Origin: Fragilariopsis cylindrus CCMP1102
Taxonomy: Eukaryota; Bacillariophyta; Bacillariophyceae; Bacillariales; Bacillariaceae
Length of the DNA stretch: 64,000 nt
Reading direction: 5' to 3'
Assembly: GCA_900095095.1 (NCBI GenBank)
Contig: FMBT01000304.1
Span: 248,001 to 312,000 of the forward strand
Shown: in pieces, positions 32,516-43,150 of the stretch
How the letters are laid out: each line of letters opens with the position of its first letter
How positions within the stretch are numbered: position 1 is the stretch's first letter
Notes under the pieces: model-generated
Databases searched by the model: none
What the model saw: only the letters and a program-made list of their open reading frames with translations
What the model was told of the DNA's origin: nothing
Position numbers and translations under genes: made by a program

Positions 32516-34825
32516 CTAATAGGATGATCGTTTGAAACCCTTCAATCCAAATTTCTTTTTTGTACTTGAACTTGTGTTGGATGATGATAAAGTACCACTA
32601 GATGATCTGGATCCAAATATTTTCGATGATGATGCACCTGATGTTTCAAGTTTAATTTTTGACATACCTTCCGATGTTGATCGTTTGCTACTTCTTCTTC
32701 TACTAGGTAATGGTAAGTCTCCCAAATGACGTAACTGATTTCTACCTAAACTATCATCACCGTCATCGCTATCATGATTCGCTGATCGACGTGAACCAGC
32801 ACTCATTGCTGATCGACGTGAACCAATACTACTCATTGCGGACATGGATAATGAAAAACGATTCCCCATGGACAGTGATCTTTTACCCACTAAGGATGGA
32901 CGTCGACCACCATTCTCATCCGTATTTAATTCATATACCTGTACGGCAGTTAATCCACCACGTTCTAAATACAGGAACAGTTTATGTTCCGCCCATGCTT
33001 GATGTTGCGGTGTGATATCTTCTTCGGAATCAACTAATGGTAGCATGCACTCTGGATCCACAAATGTTTGATGTACTAATAATGATATATCATACCGTCC
33101 ATGACATGCTTCTTTTATCCATCTTGTTACTGGATTTATTATTTGGGATTGTGTCGTTGTTGATGTTTCGTTGTCATTATCATTCTCTTGAATTAATTTC
33201 ATTACTTTACGACCAACAATAAAGTATAAATCTTGTTCCGTTTGTTGCTTGTTACTACTTCTGCTCACACTACTCATCATACTACCTTTACTTCTTTGCA
33301 AACCAGGTCGACAACATTTTATTTCATATCTTGAATATGGTATCTTTGGTAATTTGCTGACATCTTTTACACCATTCACTAGTGGGAATGTACGATATTT
33401 ACCATCCAGTAAACCATCTCGTTCTTTTCGTACGAATGGTATAACTAAAATTTCATCATTAATATATCCTTCATCGATCTCATGTGCACGTAATCCATCT
33501 GTTATTAAATTCAAGTATCGTTCTTGTGGCATACCCACCACACATGGTGTATCGGTATCATCAATAAATGATACTGAATTGTTGGAACTTGCGGATGAGG
33601 AATGTGAGGTACGACGATTATATCTGGAGGAACTTCCTATACCTCCTCCTTCATCTGCATCTTCTGGTGAGAACATGAATGTAACAGCACGTATTGCATT
33701 CGGATCTTCAGTTCCATAGTTGCCACCCAGCATGTTAGTGCTTCTTGCATCATCTAATGCTGCACTCATCGCAAATGGACATGAATATTCTTCTTCATCA
33801 TCATCCGAATCATCATCGTTATATCCAAGATTTGGACAACTCTCACCTCGTGATGAATCACGGGAGGGTGTAGTTTGTTCTTGTTCTTGATCACTACCAC
33901 CTTCTTGTATATCTTGATGTTGAAATGGTGCTAAAGAATCATTTTTATTTTTTGGATCAATATTTGTTTTACTGATTGGTGATACGTGTACGTCACGAAT
34001 ATCATAATTTAAATCATATCCATGTAAATTATGAAATTCTTCTGGATTATTAAATTTCATTAATATACCCTTGACATCCCATCCACGACAGGGGATAATA
34101 TTTGCGGTACCACCCTTAATAAATTCTAATCGATGATCATACAGTATTGCCGTTTGTATATTTTCACGTGGTACTCTACAACCTCTTCTCAATCGAACCA
34201 GTGGATTCACAATTGTTCCATACCCAAAGTAATATATTGCATTGTCACCATTCTGTGAGGATGAAATAGAATCATCATCATCGTAATCATGCTGTAGATC
34301 ATTATCAGATGGACCACTTGTACGAACATTCACATTCACTGTTGTCGTCGCAGCTGGTACCATTGTTACTCTGTTATTATTATGAAACTCAGTAGAAAGA
34401 GTATGAAAAGTTAAACTACTACTAATATCTGTTCCTTCTGTACCCATCGTCAGTACGCTACTGCTACAATTACCCTTGCCGCACTGATTACTGTGTTCAC
34501 TACAGTGTGGAAGTTGCTTGCCTTGAATCTTTCGCGAAGACAATAATTCCGTCTCGCTCTTCTTCTTATTCTTCGATGCTTGGCAGGTTCTTGATCCTCT
34601 TCTTCGAAACAAAGATGAATGTGATCGTCCTTCTTGGTCTGCTGCTGGTGCTTTTCCTTGCTGTAAAACTGTATTATTATCCAATGGTAGCATAATCAAA
34701 GTTGACGTTTTTTTTTTGTTAAAGAAGAAGGAGGAGGATCGGACTGGGAAGCTATGAATGGAATGGAAAGAAAGGATACACGAATTAGATACGCTTTTCT
34801 TCTTGATTTTTATACTACTGTACAC
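32516..34825 (-). CDS. Gamma-glutamylcyclotransferase-like protein with long insertions
   Basis: 769 residues from the first ATG (34825); an in-frame ATG at 34693-34691 (MLPLDNNTV) gives 725 and may be the real start, since the 44 residues before it are untypical. The core signature is IYYFGYGTIVNPLVRLRRG, then RLEFIKGGTANIIPCRGWDVKGILMKF and LHGYDLNYDIRDV, which is the GGCT/AIG2-like fold; YFGYG is the glutathione- or gamma-glutamyl-binding loop. Long Ser/Asp-rich insertions separate this from later segments (VVGMPQERYLNLITDGLRAHEID, then ILVIPFVRK). Known relatives release 5-oxoproline from gamma-glutamyl peptides or glutathione, but the inserted regions mean the substrate is uncertain. The C-terminal 120 residues are Ser/Arg-rich (SMGNRFSLSMSAM), perhaps phosphorylated. 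No targeting signal is evident. Confidence 0.72.
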   Translation of the reverse strand: MYSSIKIKKKSVSNSCILSFHSIHSFPVRSSSFFFNKKKTSTLIMLPLDNNTVLQQGKAPAADQEGRSHSSLFRRRGSRTCQASKNKKKSETELLSSRKIQGKQLPHCSEHSNQCGKGNCSSSVLTMGTEGTDISSSLTFHTLSTEFHNNNRVTMVPAATTTVNVNVRTSGPSDNDLQHDYDDDDSISSSQNGDNAIYYFGYGTIVNPLVRLRRGCRVPRENIQTAILYDHRLEFIKGGTANIIPCRGWDVKGILMKFNNPEEFHNLHGYDLNYDIRDVHVSPISKTNIDPKNKNDSLAPFQHQDIQEGGSDQEQEQTTPSRDSSRGESCPNLGYNDDDSDDDEEEYSCPFAMSAALDDARSTNMLGGNYGTEDPNAIRAVTFMFSPEDADEGGGIGSSSRYNRRTSHSSSASSNNSVSFIDDTDTPCVVGMPQERYLNLITDGLRAHEIDEGYINDEILVIPFVRKERDGLLDGKYRTFPLVNGVKDVSKLPKIPYSRYEIKCCRPGLQRSKGSMMSSVSRSSNKQQTEQDLYFIVGRKVMKLIQENDNDNETSTTTQSQIINPVTRWIKEACHGRYDISLLVHQTFVDPECMLPLVDSEEDITPQHQAWAEHKLFLYLERGGLTAVQVYELNTDENGGRRPSLVGKRSLSMGNRFSLSMSAMSSIGSRRSAMSAGSRRSANHDSDDGDDSLGRNQLRHLGDLPLPSRRRSSKRSTSEGMSKIKLETSGASSSKIFGSRSSSGTLSSSNTSSSTKKKFGLKGFKRSSY

Positions 34826-35014
34826 AACTAGAGAGTAGCGATGAGATATTTATCTCTTTGTATGTGTCACTGTCACTGTCACAGTCTCTTGTCTCTCTCA
34901 CCCATCCACAAACTGCGTTCTCTCTGCTCTCTTGCTCTCTCACAGACACTCACACACGCCACGGATTCTCTTTTTTTTCTCCGTCACACACAAGCACACA
35001 CACATATACACACA

Positions 35015-35046
<32 letters not shown>

Positions 35047-35100
35047 CTCTCTCTCTCACACACACACTTCGATACTGTGTTCTGTCTCTTCTGTCTCTAC
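34826..35100. repeat. CT/CA simple-sequence tract upstream of the GGCT-like gene
   Basis: Alternating 'ctctctctctc' and 'cacacacacac' runs from about 34880 to 35070, with 'tgtcactgtcactgtcacag' at 34863-34883. Directly 5' of the minus-strand GGCT-like gene, so it may lie in its promoter or leader. The frames over it are compositional. Confidence 0.8.
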
Positions 35101-35199
35101 TTACATCACTCTACTACGATTGTTGCTGCTTAAATCAAAGACGACTTCACGTTCAAAGTTCAAAGTTTTTTTTGTATTTGAAGATAGTTTTTCTTGTAA

Positions 35200-35450
35200 A
35201 GATATTATCGGCGTTATGCAAACGAGACACAGCGGATGCTCTGGCTCTATTGAATTGATTTGATAGTGAATTTGATTGATTTCCAATTCGTCGAATTATG
35301 TTCAGTTCTCTCTACAGTATTCGTAAAGATGTGTAAACGAGATACAGCGGATGCTCTGGCTCTGGCTCTATTGGATTGGATTGAAGTGATAGTGAATTTG
35401 ATTTGATTTCCAATTAATTCGTCGAATTTTGTTCAGTTCTCTCTACAGTA
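35200..35450. repeat. Tandem duplication, about 120 bp unit
   Basis: The block 'aaacgagacacagcggatgc' at 35219, through 'tgatagtgaatttgat', 'ttccaattcgtcgaatt' and 'gttcagttctctctacagta', repeats from 35334 with small insertions. Two copies end near 35325 and 35452. Confidence 0.8.
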
Positions 35451-37480
35451 TTGGACTCAACCAAGAAGAAAGGAAGTGTATCGAACAATCTATTCGTTGT
35501 TGATATTATGATTTTTACTTTTTTTACTCGTTCTCTTTCGTCTCTGTATACAATAATTGTACACAGATCGCGTGTAGACTCACTTACACAAACAAATTTA
35601 TTTATATTACTTTGCGTGTGCGTGTGTGCCTGTAAAGTAATTAATGATCAGAGTAGCATGAGGCTTTGATTTTTATTTTGAGCAGTATTAAGATAGGTGT
35701 TATCGATCATGTAAGTATTTCGTGTTAACAAGTACTGCCCTTACGTCTTGACTTCTAGTTAAATTATTTCGAGGGTTTTGTACTAGTATAATTAAATTTA
35801 TTCAAAATTAATAATCATTTACCCGATTTTTACCTCAGTCTTGATCGTGGTGTCTGTGCATATGTATGTGTATTTTGTGATGTGTCGTCGTGTCTGGTGT
35901 CGTGTGTTCTGTGGTGGCATGTGCTGACATTACGTGTAGGTAGCCATTACTGTATGTCATCAATACGCGACGACGACATATATCGCCTATAAACATACCA
36001 TTGCCATAACAGTGGATATCCATGTCTTACTGTATATATTGTTTTTGGGAGCAATTGTTTTGTCTTTGAATACTTCATGAAGTTTTGAATAAATTTTAAT
36101 AAAAGGAAATTAATTAAATGTTTTGTGAGTTGTATAAGTGTCAATCCCACATTGCATAGCGACCAGCAAAAATGAGATGTTAGCGAAACATAAATGACGT
36201 CGATTCATTCAATTGAACATACCTTTACTCTATTACACTATGAAGATTATTACTTATTGTATTATGGGAAGCGTGCTACACGTGCTAATGAACCAGGTAA
36301 GAACGTGTACTAACGTGACGGTAATCAAGCACCGTATTCATTGTACTGTATACAGTACCGTATTCCATTTTGTATAATTATACCGTAGACATTATTTGTT
36401 ATCTATCATTTATTTTTTATTCCACCCAAGCAGGTACAAAGTCTACACAGAAGTGAAAAGATATACCGACTAAAAATATTACACATTTAAGTCCCCGTAA
36501 TCCAATCAAAGTCATGCATTATTATTATTATTCCGGAACTTTTGTATTTCAAGACTAATTTATAATAGTTTGTTAAGTATGTTGTAAATCGACCTTGATT
36601 GATTTCATACCGGTAGAAGAATGCACAGAGACATACACGCCATTGGAAAGTGTGATGCCTATTTACTTGTTTTGCGTTATATATAATAAAAGCGAATCCT
36701 ATAGAATACTAACAAAATAATTATGTCGGAGTAGAAAAAGATATATCATTCCAAGTTTGCATGCCATTTTTGATGTACCACTGTGTAGTGTTTTCTTTTT
36801 CATGGCGCCATCATATCATGCATGGGAGGATGATTGCACCACTCTACAAAGCTCGAACGTAGACTTAAAACAAAACACATCACATGCTGAGGGGGTATTA
36901 TTTTTTGTTACACCGTCATGCTCGTAAAACGGGCATAATAGATTAAAGCGTTAAAATACTAACTTATTACCGTGTGATATTAGTATCAATATGAGACAGC
37001 TACCGTGAATGAAGACTGCATCCACACATCAAAACTGTTCAGTGACAGTCTCTTCTTGCTTCTGTCCATTCTATTTATGTCACCATGTGCATCAAAATAC
37101 AACAACAGTAAGGAAGTGGTGGTCTACTGCCCAGCAAAGAGGTGTGGCACTGTATCGTATCTCTTATTGTGCTTTTTTGATAGAGTCCGATTATATAATG
37201 TGACCACACATCATAATGCCAATGTTTATGTGATCCCGCCACACACACATACACATACATACATACACATATCATGTACATAGTTGACATTATTGGTTCC
37301 ACAAATAGATAGAGCTGTACCATCATCTTTACAACCATACATAAAATAGCAGACATCCAATATGCTACTACAGCCTTGATATAATTATGCACTAGGAAGG
37401 ATTTTAAAATAATAATAATAGCAGTAGAATTCATTCCATCACTATCTGATGTATGTATGTGAACAACACTGGTTGTTTGC
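35451..37480. other. Intergenic DNA, no gene seen
   Basis: No reading frame with recognisable content. Notable short elements are a perfect 16-bp palindrome GTACTGTATACAGTAC (36343-36358) and (cacata)n at 37242-37270. The overlapping frames at 37005-37434 on both strands look like chance. Confidence 0.45.
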
Positions 37481-38340
37481 TTGCAGCAAAGCAGCAGTGT
37501 TACAAGCAGCAGCCAATTATGTGTGGAAACAGAAAATCAAGGAAGTGGTATACCTAAAGAATAGAGAGGCAAATTGCCATAGAGGAGTTATAGGAGGTTC
37601 AATGACTCACTAACTATGATGGCAATTGTACACAGTAGACTAAGTTTCTTCCTTTAATTCTGTAAGATTATTGGTTGAGAGAGACAATAATAAGCTGTAT
37701 CTATATATTTGAGCTATTGTCAGATCCATATATATCTTCCATCATTGTTGTTGTTGTGGTGGTAAAGTAAAGGGAAGCAGTATGTTGTTGTGTTGTTGTT
37801 GTTGTGATGGTGGTATAATATAATATATCATGGTGCTGCAATTGATTACTAATTACTTACTGCACTTGTTTGGACCATTTCAAACCCAACTATAGAAACA
37901 CACCTTATCAAGGCATTAGTTACTCCATTGCTGCAGGCAATATTGTAAATGGTAATTTAATTCAGCTATCTGTTGCACTTCCAATTTCTTGGCACTCCAC
38001 TATTACATATAGTATATTGGTCCATCACTGGTGTAGTAAGTTATAATATATGAACAACCAACTGGTCTGCTACTGCTACTGAGTTCATCTATCAGCAACC
38101 AATAATGTGTGAAAATCAAGGAAGTGGTAAAGAATAAGTATGCAAATACCACCAACTAGTAGGTCTTCATACATTAATTTATGAAGGATTTGTTAGTTAA
38201 TTTTGGTCATTCACTGGTGTATATGAACAACTAACTGGTCTGCTACTGGGTTCATCTATCAGCAACCAATTATGTGTGAAGAATCAAGGTAAGTGGTAAA
38301 GATTTAGCATGCAAAGACCACCAACTTGCCATCACAGTCA
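37481..38340. repeat. Degenerate repeats ('ggtctgctactg...caaccaattatgtgtga')
   Basis: 'ctggtctgctactg', 'gttcatctatcagcaacca', 'aatcaagg.aagtggtaaag' occur at about 38060-38130 and 38233-38300, about 170 bp apart. A more diverged match lies at 37490-37565 ('caattatgtgtgg', 'aatcaaggaagtggtata'). Between them is a gttgtt-rich tract (37747-37815). Confidence 0.65.
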
Positions 38341-38850
38341 CACTACATGTTGAACACACACACAAATACAAATACAAATACAAATACAAATACTAGACAT
38401 GCATCTTATGCTGTGGAAAAGTGGCATGCAGCAAGTGGCATGCAAATAATGGTTGTAGTTGACCATCATCATATATCTATATCTAAAATAGCTGATGGCC
38501 CAAAAAGGAACTACATAACACCCAGAATGCAAGATATTACTAGTATGTTCTATGTACACTACTTACTATGACAAAAACTCTCAATCAAAACCCTCCTAGC
38601 ATGTATAAAGTCCCAATCAGATGGTATAATCTGAGCTTAATATGTACGTAGGGTGGATACCTGGAACGGACTTTGGGGCGCTAGGTATTTGTTCTTCACA
38701 CTGGAAGGTAGTAAAGGGTGTGACGCAGCCTAGGACATAGGAAAGTGGCCGATTTGGGGGGGGGGGGTATGTGACCTAGTACATGGTCAAAAAGATGAAT
38801 TATCCCAAAGTAAGCACGTGGGGTTGACCATAATATACACCAACTCAAAT
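38341..38850. other. Intergenic DNA with small simple repeats
   Basis: Contains (caaata)n at 38366-38392 and a poly-G tract at 38755-38768. No gene is seen; opposite frames at 38326-38571 cover each other and share no domain. Confidence 0.5.
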
Positions 38851-39200
38851 GTTTTTGCAATGTGTGCATTTTGGGCCATTTTATGTCTATTCTATTTTTC
38901 CCCGCCCCACCACACCACCAATATGGCAAATGTTCCAGGTGGTGTTGGTGTATTTTGACCATATACATACATGGAAGGTACCTGGATGTTCAAGCCATGG
39001 ATGCCTAGGGATTCAGCACACCTGGTATGGGCGCAGTAGCATCTCAAATACTTTTGCAATGTGTGCATTTTGGGCTATTTTATGTCTATTCTATTTTTTT
39101 CTCCCCACCACACCACCAATATGGCAAATGTTCCAATTATTGTTAGTCTATATTGACCATATGTATATATGGAAGGTATCTGAGTGTTCAAACAACAGTC
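38851..39200 (+). repeat. Tandem repeat, two copies, 199-bp period
   Basis: 'gcaatgtgtgcattttgggc' begins copies at 38857 and 39056. Both continue with 'attttatgtctattctattt', 'ccaccacaccaccaatatgg', 'caaatgttcca' and 'tggaaggta.ctg..tgttcaa'. The 129-codon plus-strand frame at 38849-39238 only reads through the repeat and is not taken as a gene. Confidence 0.85.
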
Positions 39201-39519
39201 CTATTTCTTTTTTTGATGTTGTTGCAGCCTATTTCTGAATGGTACTTTTGGGCATGGAAATATGACATGTTGGCCAAAATGCAATGTTTGTGTTCTGGAG
39301 GCAAGAATAAGGTATGTATGAGGGATCATGACCCTTGGTTCATACCCTATGGGTATGAGATGGATGACTTGGTGGTATGTTGATGCATCATGCTGGTTCT
39401 AGAACCTAAGGAGTAGGCGCGTTCCCGCTCGATGTGGTATTTTTGGAGACACTCGCGACTCAATTTTTGATATGCGCGATAGGCTCACGACAGGAAAATT
39501 CTTTTAAATAATTAAGAAT

Positions 39520-40095
39520 TGAAATGGAAAATTATTCACATCATCATGATAATGGGAATATATTGTATCGAACCTCCTTGGATATCGGTTTGTTCAATAC
39601 AAACTTACAAAACGAAATATAGATATTGGTACGCTTAATAAGGGAAAAAAGTTTTGGTTGAATTTGGATATCTGGGGAAAATTCTATGAGTATTTATATG
39701 GGTGGCAGGCAGATTTTCGAATCGCCACAAGAGGTGCATAAGAGAGGAGAATTAAAAATTTAATAATGGACTAATAGATAAAGTGCTAATACAGATGTCT
39801 CTATTACTGTTATATTAGCTAATGCGATAATTTTTATTGTTATTTGTATATTAAGAGAGGACCCATTATCAACGGGTATGTAGGACGTGTTTTTTTCGAA
39901 AAATCCGAAAATTCGTCTCTTTACTAAGAGAGAGTTTATGTACTCAAAATAAGCCCAAATTAAACCGCACCTCTTCGTCCCTATTAACAGTACAAATATC
40001 TATATTTCAACTTGTAAGCTTTTATTAAATAGATCGATATCCATGGAGGTTCGATTCAATACATTCCCATTTCCATGTGTTAATAAGGAATTTTT
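39520..40095. mobile_element. MITE-like element: inverted arms around a non-coding centre
   Basis: The left arm, about 39546-39630 ('gggaatatattgtatcgaac', 'ctccttggatatcg', 'acaaaacgaaatatagatatt'), is matched in reverse complement by the right arm, about 40000-40076 ('aatatctatatttcaacttg', 'cgatatccatggagg', 'ttcgattcaatacattccc'). A weaker match continues outwards to about 39520 and 40095. The centre of about 370 bp has no reading frame. The arms are about 80% alike by eye. No target-site duplication could be fixed, so the mobile assignment is tentative; a hairpin-forming intergenic repeat is the alternative. Confidence 0.5.
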
Positions 40096-40523
40096 CCACT
40101 TATTACTGCGTAGGTGCGTGGTATCTTAATCCCGCGACGCGATAAATAATGTCACGACGTACCGCCATATGGGGGAAATTCTCCTTCGATAAGTACCAGA
40201 TCATTGGCTACACCACCTATACCAGTCGATAATTTGGAATGTGTAGAACCAAAATGATTTTGTACTGTAGAAGGTTTGAGGAGTTACCATACAGTTAAAA
40301 ATCCCCCCGATTGATGGTACTTTACTGCATAGCGCGTGTTGTAGAAAATCGTCTGTCCGCAGATTGTCACACAGGGCGGATATCCGTATCAAATCGAGCC
40401 GGAACACGCCAGTAGTCAATAATTTTACTATCCAAAGTTGTTTAATATTCTAATAACCAAACTCCTGTGGGATGATACCAATCAGAATTACTTTAGTCAA
40501 TTGATGATGTGCACCCTCCCCAT
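40096..40523. other. Intergenic DNA, no gene seen
   Basis: Flank between the inverted-arm element and the satellite array. No coding frame with recognisable content and no clear repeat. Confidence 0.4.
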
Positions 40524-41345
40524 CTGGTGTTGTCCTCTGTAACCTTTTCAAATGAGATATTTTGTTGTTCATTATTTCTGATCCAAAATCAAGTTGTTTG
40601 TGTGCCTGCCATAACAGCGTTGTAATGAATTTCATTCCTCAACCACATGAACAACAAAGTGGTAGGATGCAAACACAATGTTCTAGTACACTTTTTGGAT
40701 ATGCACCTGACCTATCTGGTGTTGTTCTCTACAACCCTTTCAAATAAGACATATTGTGGTTCATTTTGATTGAAAATCATTTTGTTTGTGTGCCTGCCAT
40801 CGCAGAGGATTGTAATTTATTCAACAACCACAGGAACAAAAAAGTGGTAGGAGGCAACTACAATGTTCTAGTATACTATAAGAAGGCTAGTACATCCGAC
40901 TCAGAAGGTGTTGTCCCCTGCAACCCTATCAAATAAGATATATTGTTGCTCATTTTGACTGAAAATCTTGTTATTTATGTGCCTACCACATTAGCAAAAC
41001 AATTTTGTTTCTGCAACCACATGGACAAAAAAGTTGTAAGGGGCAACCACAATGTTCTAGTACACTATTTGTATATTTGTGCACCTGACCTATCTGGTGT
41101 TGTTCTCTGCAACCCTTTCAAATGAGATATTTAGTGGTTCATTTTGATCAAAAATCTTGTTTTATTTGTGTGCCTCCTACCACATTAGCAAAACAATATT
41201 TTTTCTGCAACTACATGGACAAAAAGTTGTAGGAGGCTAACATAATGTTCTAGTACACTATGCAGATGCTAGTGCATCTGACCCAGAAGGTGTTGTCCTC
41301 TGCAACACTTTCAAATGAGACATTTTGTTGTGTGTACACATACAT
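40524..41345 (+). repeat. Satellite array, 4.3 copies of 189-193 bp with alternating A/B variants
   Basis: Unit anchors '(ct/aa)ggtgttgt.ctctgcaac' lie at 40524, 40716, 40905, 41094 and 41287 (steps 192, 189, 189, 193). Each unit contains 'caaat.agat.tt', 'gtgtgcctgcca' or 'gtgcctaccacattagc', and 'aatgttctagta.act'. Units end alternately in 'tgcacctgacctatctggtg' (A) and 'gctagt.catc.gac.cagaaggtg' (B), so the real period is a dimer of about 380 bp. Three units carry a 60-61 codon frame that ends with a stop at the unit boundary. Confidence 0.88.
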
Positions 41346-41359
41346 TTTAAATCCCTAAA

Positions 41360-41709
41360 ATGTGTGCTGTGTGTGAGCCTACATTGTGAGATACCAGTAG
41401 GCTTACAAGACTAAGGAATATAACAGTTCTCCATCCAATATGTCAATTGTAAACTTTATAGCTTAATTTTCAAAAAAAATGACCTTTTAGGTGTATATAC
41501 TTGATGCTAAAGTTGTTCTTATGTAGTAGACTAACAAATACTAGTAAAATTTTGGGCATTATTTAGTTTTTATATTGAGAATTCATTTGGGGCTATTTCT
41601 CCCCAATAACATTTTTGTGTCCCAAAATACATATCATTTTCGGGCCCCCCTCTATGCTAATTTTGGGGGATTGTTAATTACTGAATAACCAGTTACACTT
41701 TTAGGGATT
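41360..41709 (-). repeat. Dispersed repeat, right copy (inverted partner at 6266-6571)
   Basis: The reverse complement carries, in order, 'aatccctaaaagtg', 'attagcatagagggg', 'tttactagtatttgttag', 'aacaactttagcatcaagta', 'tccttagtcttgtaagccta' and 'ggctcacacacagcacaca', as in the left copy. This copy is about 45 bp longer, mostly between the 'gagggg' and 'actagtatt' blocks. It directly abuts the satellite array. Confidence 0.8.
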
Positions 41710-41839
41710 AAAATAATAGATATTGAATGCACGCTTCAATATATTCATACCCAAACAAAGCTACCAGCTATACCGTATGTATCACCGACTGCGTCCCGAA
41801 CAAACGAAGTGGATCCACCTTCCTGCGAGTTGAGTCAAG

Positions 41840-42380
41840 TCAAGTCCAAATACTTCCCATCTGCCTTCTTCAAGTGCAAATCCCGGTAGGTGCTATGCTG
41901 ATCTGAGTGCCCTCATTGCTTGTCTAATTCTCCTTCCCGCTCCCACCAAGAGCAAGTGCAAGTGCTTTTGTTTTCCAAGTTTATATTATATCATCAAGTA
42001 GTGCTACAAACCATCAGCTTCTCCAAAATGCAATGCAATGCAAATATCAGGTGGCAATGCTTCTTCCGCCAAGAAGTCCAAGGTATAGATAGCGAAGATA
42101 AGATAACAACATGATCTTAACATTGCTTCCGAATGCAAGTACAAATCCCGGTGAGTGCGAGTGCTGATCCGAATAGAATGCCTCATTACTTGTCTAATTC
42201 TCCTTCCCACTCCCATTTTTTCCAAGTTTATATTATAACACCAAAAAGTGCTTCAAACCCATCTGCTTCTCCAAAATGCAATGCAATGCAATATCAGGTG
42301 GCATGGCATGCTTCTTCCGCCAAGTCCCAAGGTATAGATAGTGAAGATAAGATAACAACATGATGATCTTTATATTGCTT
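41840..42380 (+). repeat. Tandem duplication, 265-bp unit
   Basis: 'aaatcccggt.ag' at 41879 and 42144 mark two copies. Both carry 'cttgtctaattctccttccc', 'ttccaagtttatattata', 'ttctccaaaatgcaatgcaa', 'tatcaggtggca' and 'aaggtatagatag.gaagata'. Some words (ccaagtccaaat, tcaagtgcaaatccc) are reminiscent of PS-repeat DNA, so it might descend from such a gene, but no frame survives. Confidence 0.8.
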
Positions 42381-42556
42381 CCGAAGAATGTAATCACAAT
42401 CACGATCACGATCACCACACACATCATTTTGTTTTTTCTATAGCACCGTCTCCTTCCTTCCCCCTTTTTCGTTCGAGTATGTATGCCAATAATACATCTA
42501 CCTCGTCGTCGTTGTCGTCGTCGTACAACTAACTACCCACGCACGTTACTATTTTA

Positions 42557-43150
42557 TTATAATTCACTTCTAATATTATTGATATTCAATTTAGGTATTT
42601 CAATTTTTGGACATGCATTCATTACAACGTCTAATCCTGAATCTTTTGCTTTTAATGCAGCATCTTCATTTATAACACCAACTTGCATCCATATACTTTT
42701 TATATTGTGATGTTTATCCTTGTCGTCGTCGTCGTCGTCGTCGTCGTCGTCTACTATTACATTATCGTTATTCATTTGAAGAATTTCATCCACGATGGAT
42801 GGTACAGCTGCACTATTACGAAAGATATCTACCATATCAATATTTGCACATGCAGGGATACTTGATAAACTTTCATAAACTTTCTGCCCATGAATTGTTG
42901 TTCCTTCTTTTAAACCAGGATTAATTGGTATAACATTATATCCAACATCTAATAAATATTTCATGACATAATTTGATGGACGATTTGATTTTATACTTGC
43001 ACCAATTAATGCAATTGTTTTTGTATTGCTTAATACTTTACGAATTATCTCTGGATTATTCGTCATACTAAAAGCAGTTACTGACGACGGCGACGATGAT
43101 AGCAATGATAAGACGACGACGGCAACAACAAAGACTGTTGATGGATACAT
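42557..43150 (-). CDS. CoA-binding-domain (YccU-like) protein with plastid-type pre-sequence
   Basis: 197 residues, single exon. The N-terminus (MYPSTVFVVAVVVLSLLSS) is a signal peptide followed by SVTAFSM; in diatoms a Phe just after the cleavage site (ASAFAP-like motif) directs proteins across the four plastid membranes, so plastid import is likely. The core is a Rossmann-type CoA_binding_2 fold: TIALIGASIKSNRPSNYVMKYL (nucleotide loop GAS), GYNVIPINPGLKEGTTIHGQKVYESL, IDMVDIFRNSAAVPSIVDEIL, IWMQVGVINEDA and VVMNACPKIE. The expected ligand is coenzyme A; the cellular role of the family is poorly known. Odd feature: an Asp10 run (GTC repeats) is inserted in the surface loop between VDEIL and SIWMQ. 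A truncated paralogue without it lies at 10232-10408. Confidence 0.85.
   Translation of the reverse strand: MYPSTVFVVAVVVLSLLSSSPSSVTAFSMTNNPEIIRKVLSNTKTIALIGASIKSNRPSNYVMKYLLDVGYNVIPINPGLKEGTTIHGQKVYESLSSIPACANIDMVDIFRNSAAVPSIVDEILQMNNDNVIVDDDDDDDDDDKDKHHNIKSIWMQVGVINEDAALKAKDSGLDVVMNACPKIEIPKLNINNIRSEL

Noticed and set aside
38849-39238. 129-codon plus-strand frame
   Set aside because: It reads through a two-copy 199-bp tandem repeat and repeats its own sequence; the second copy carries changes with no sign of codon constraint.
40562-41125. Three consecutive 60-61 codon frames as a tandem small-ORF operon
   Set aside because: They are satellite units whose period is close to a multiple of three. 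No start context, no domain and poor residue conservation between units.
40524-41345. CRISPR-like array
   Set aside because: Repeats are 189-193 bp with no short repeat/unique spacer structure, in eukaryotic DNA with introns.
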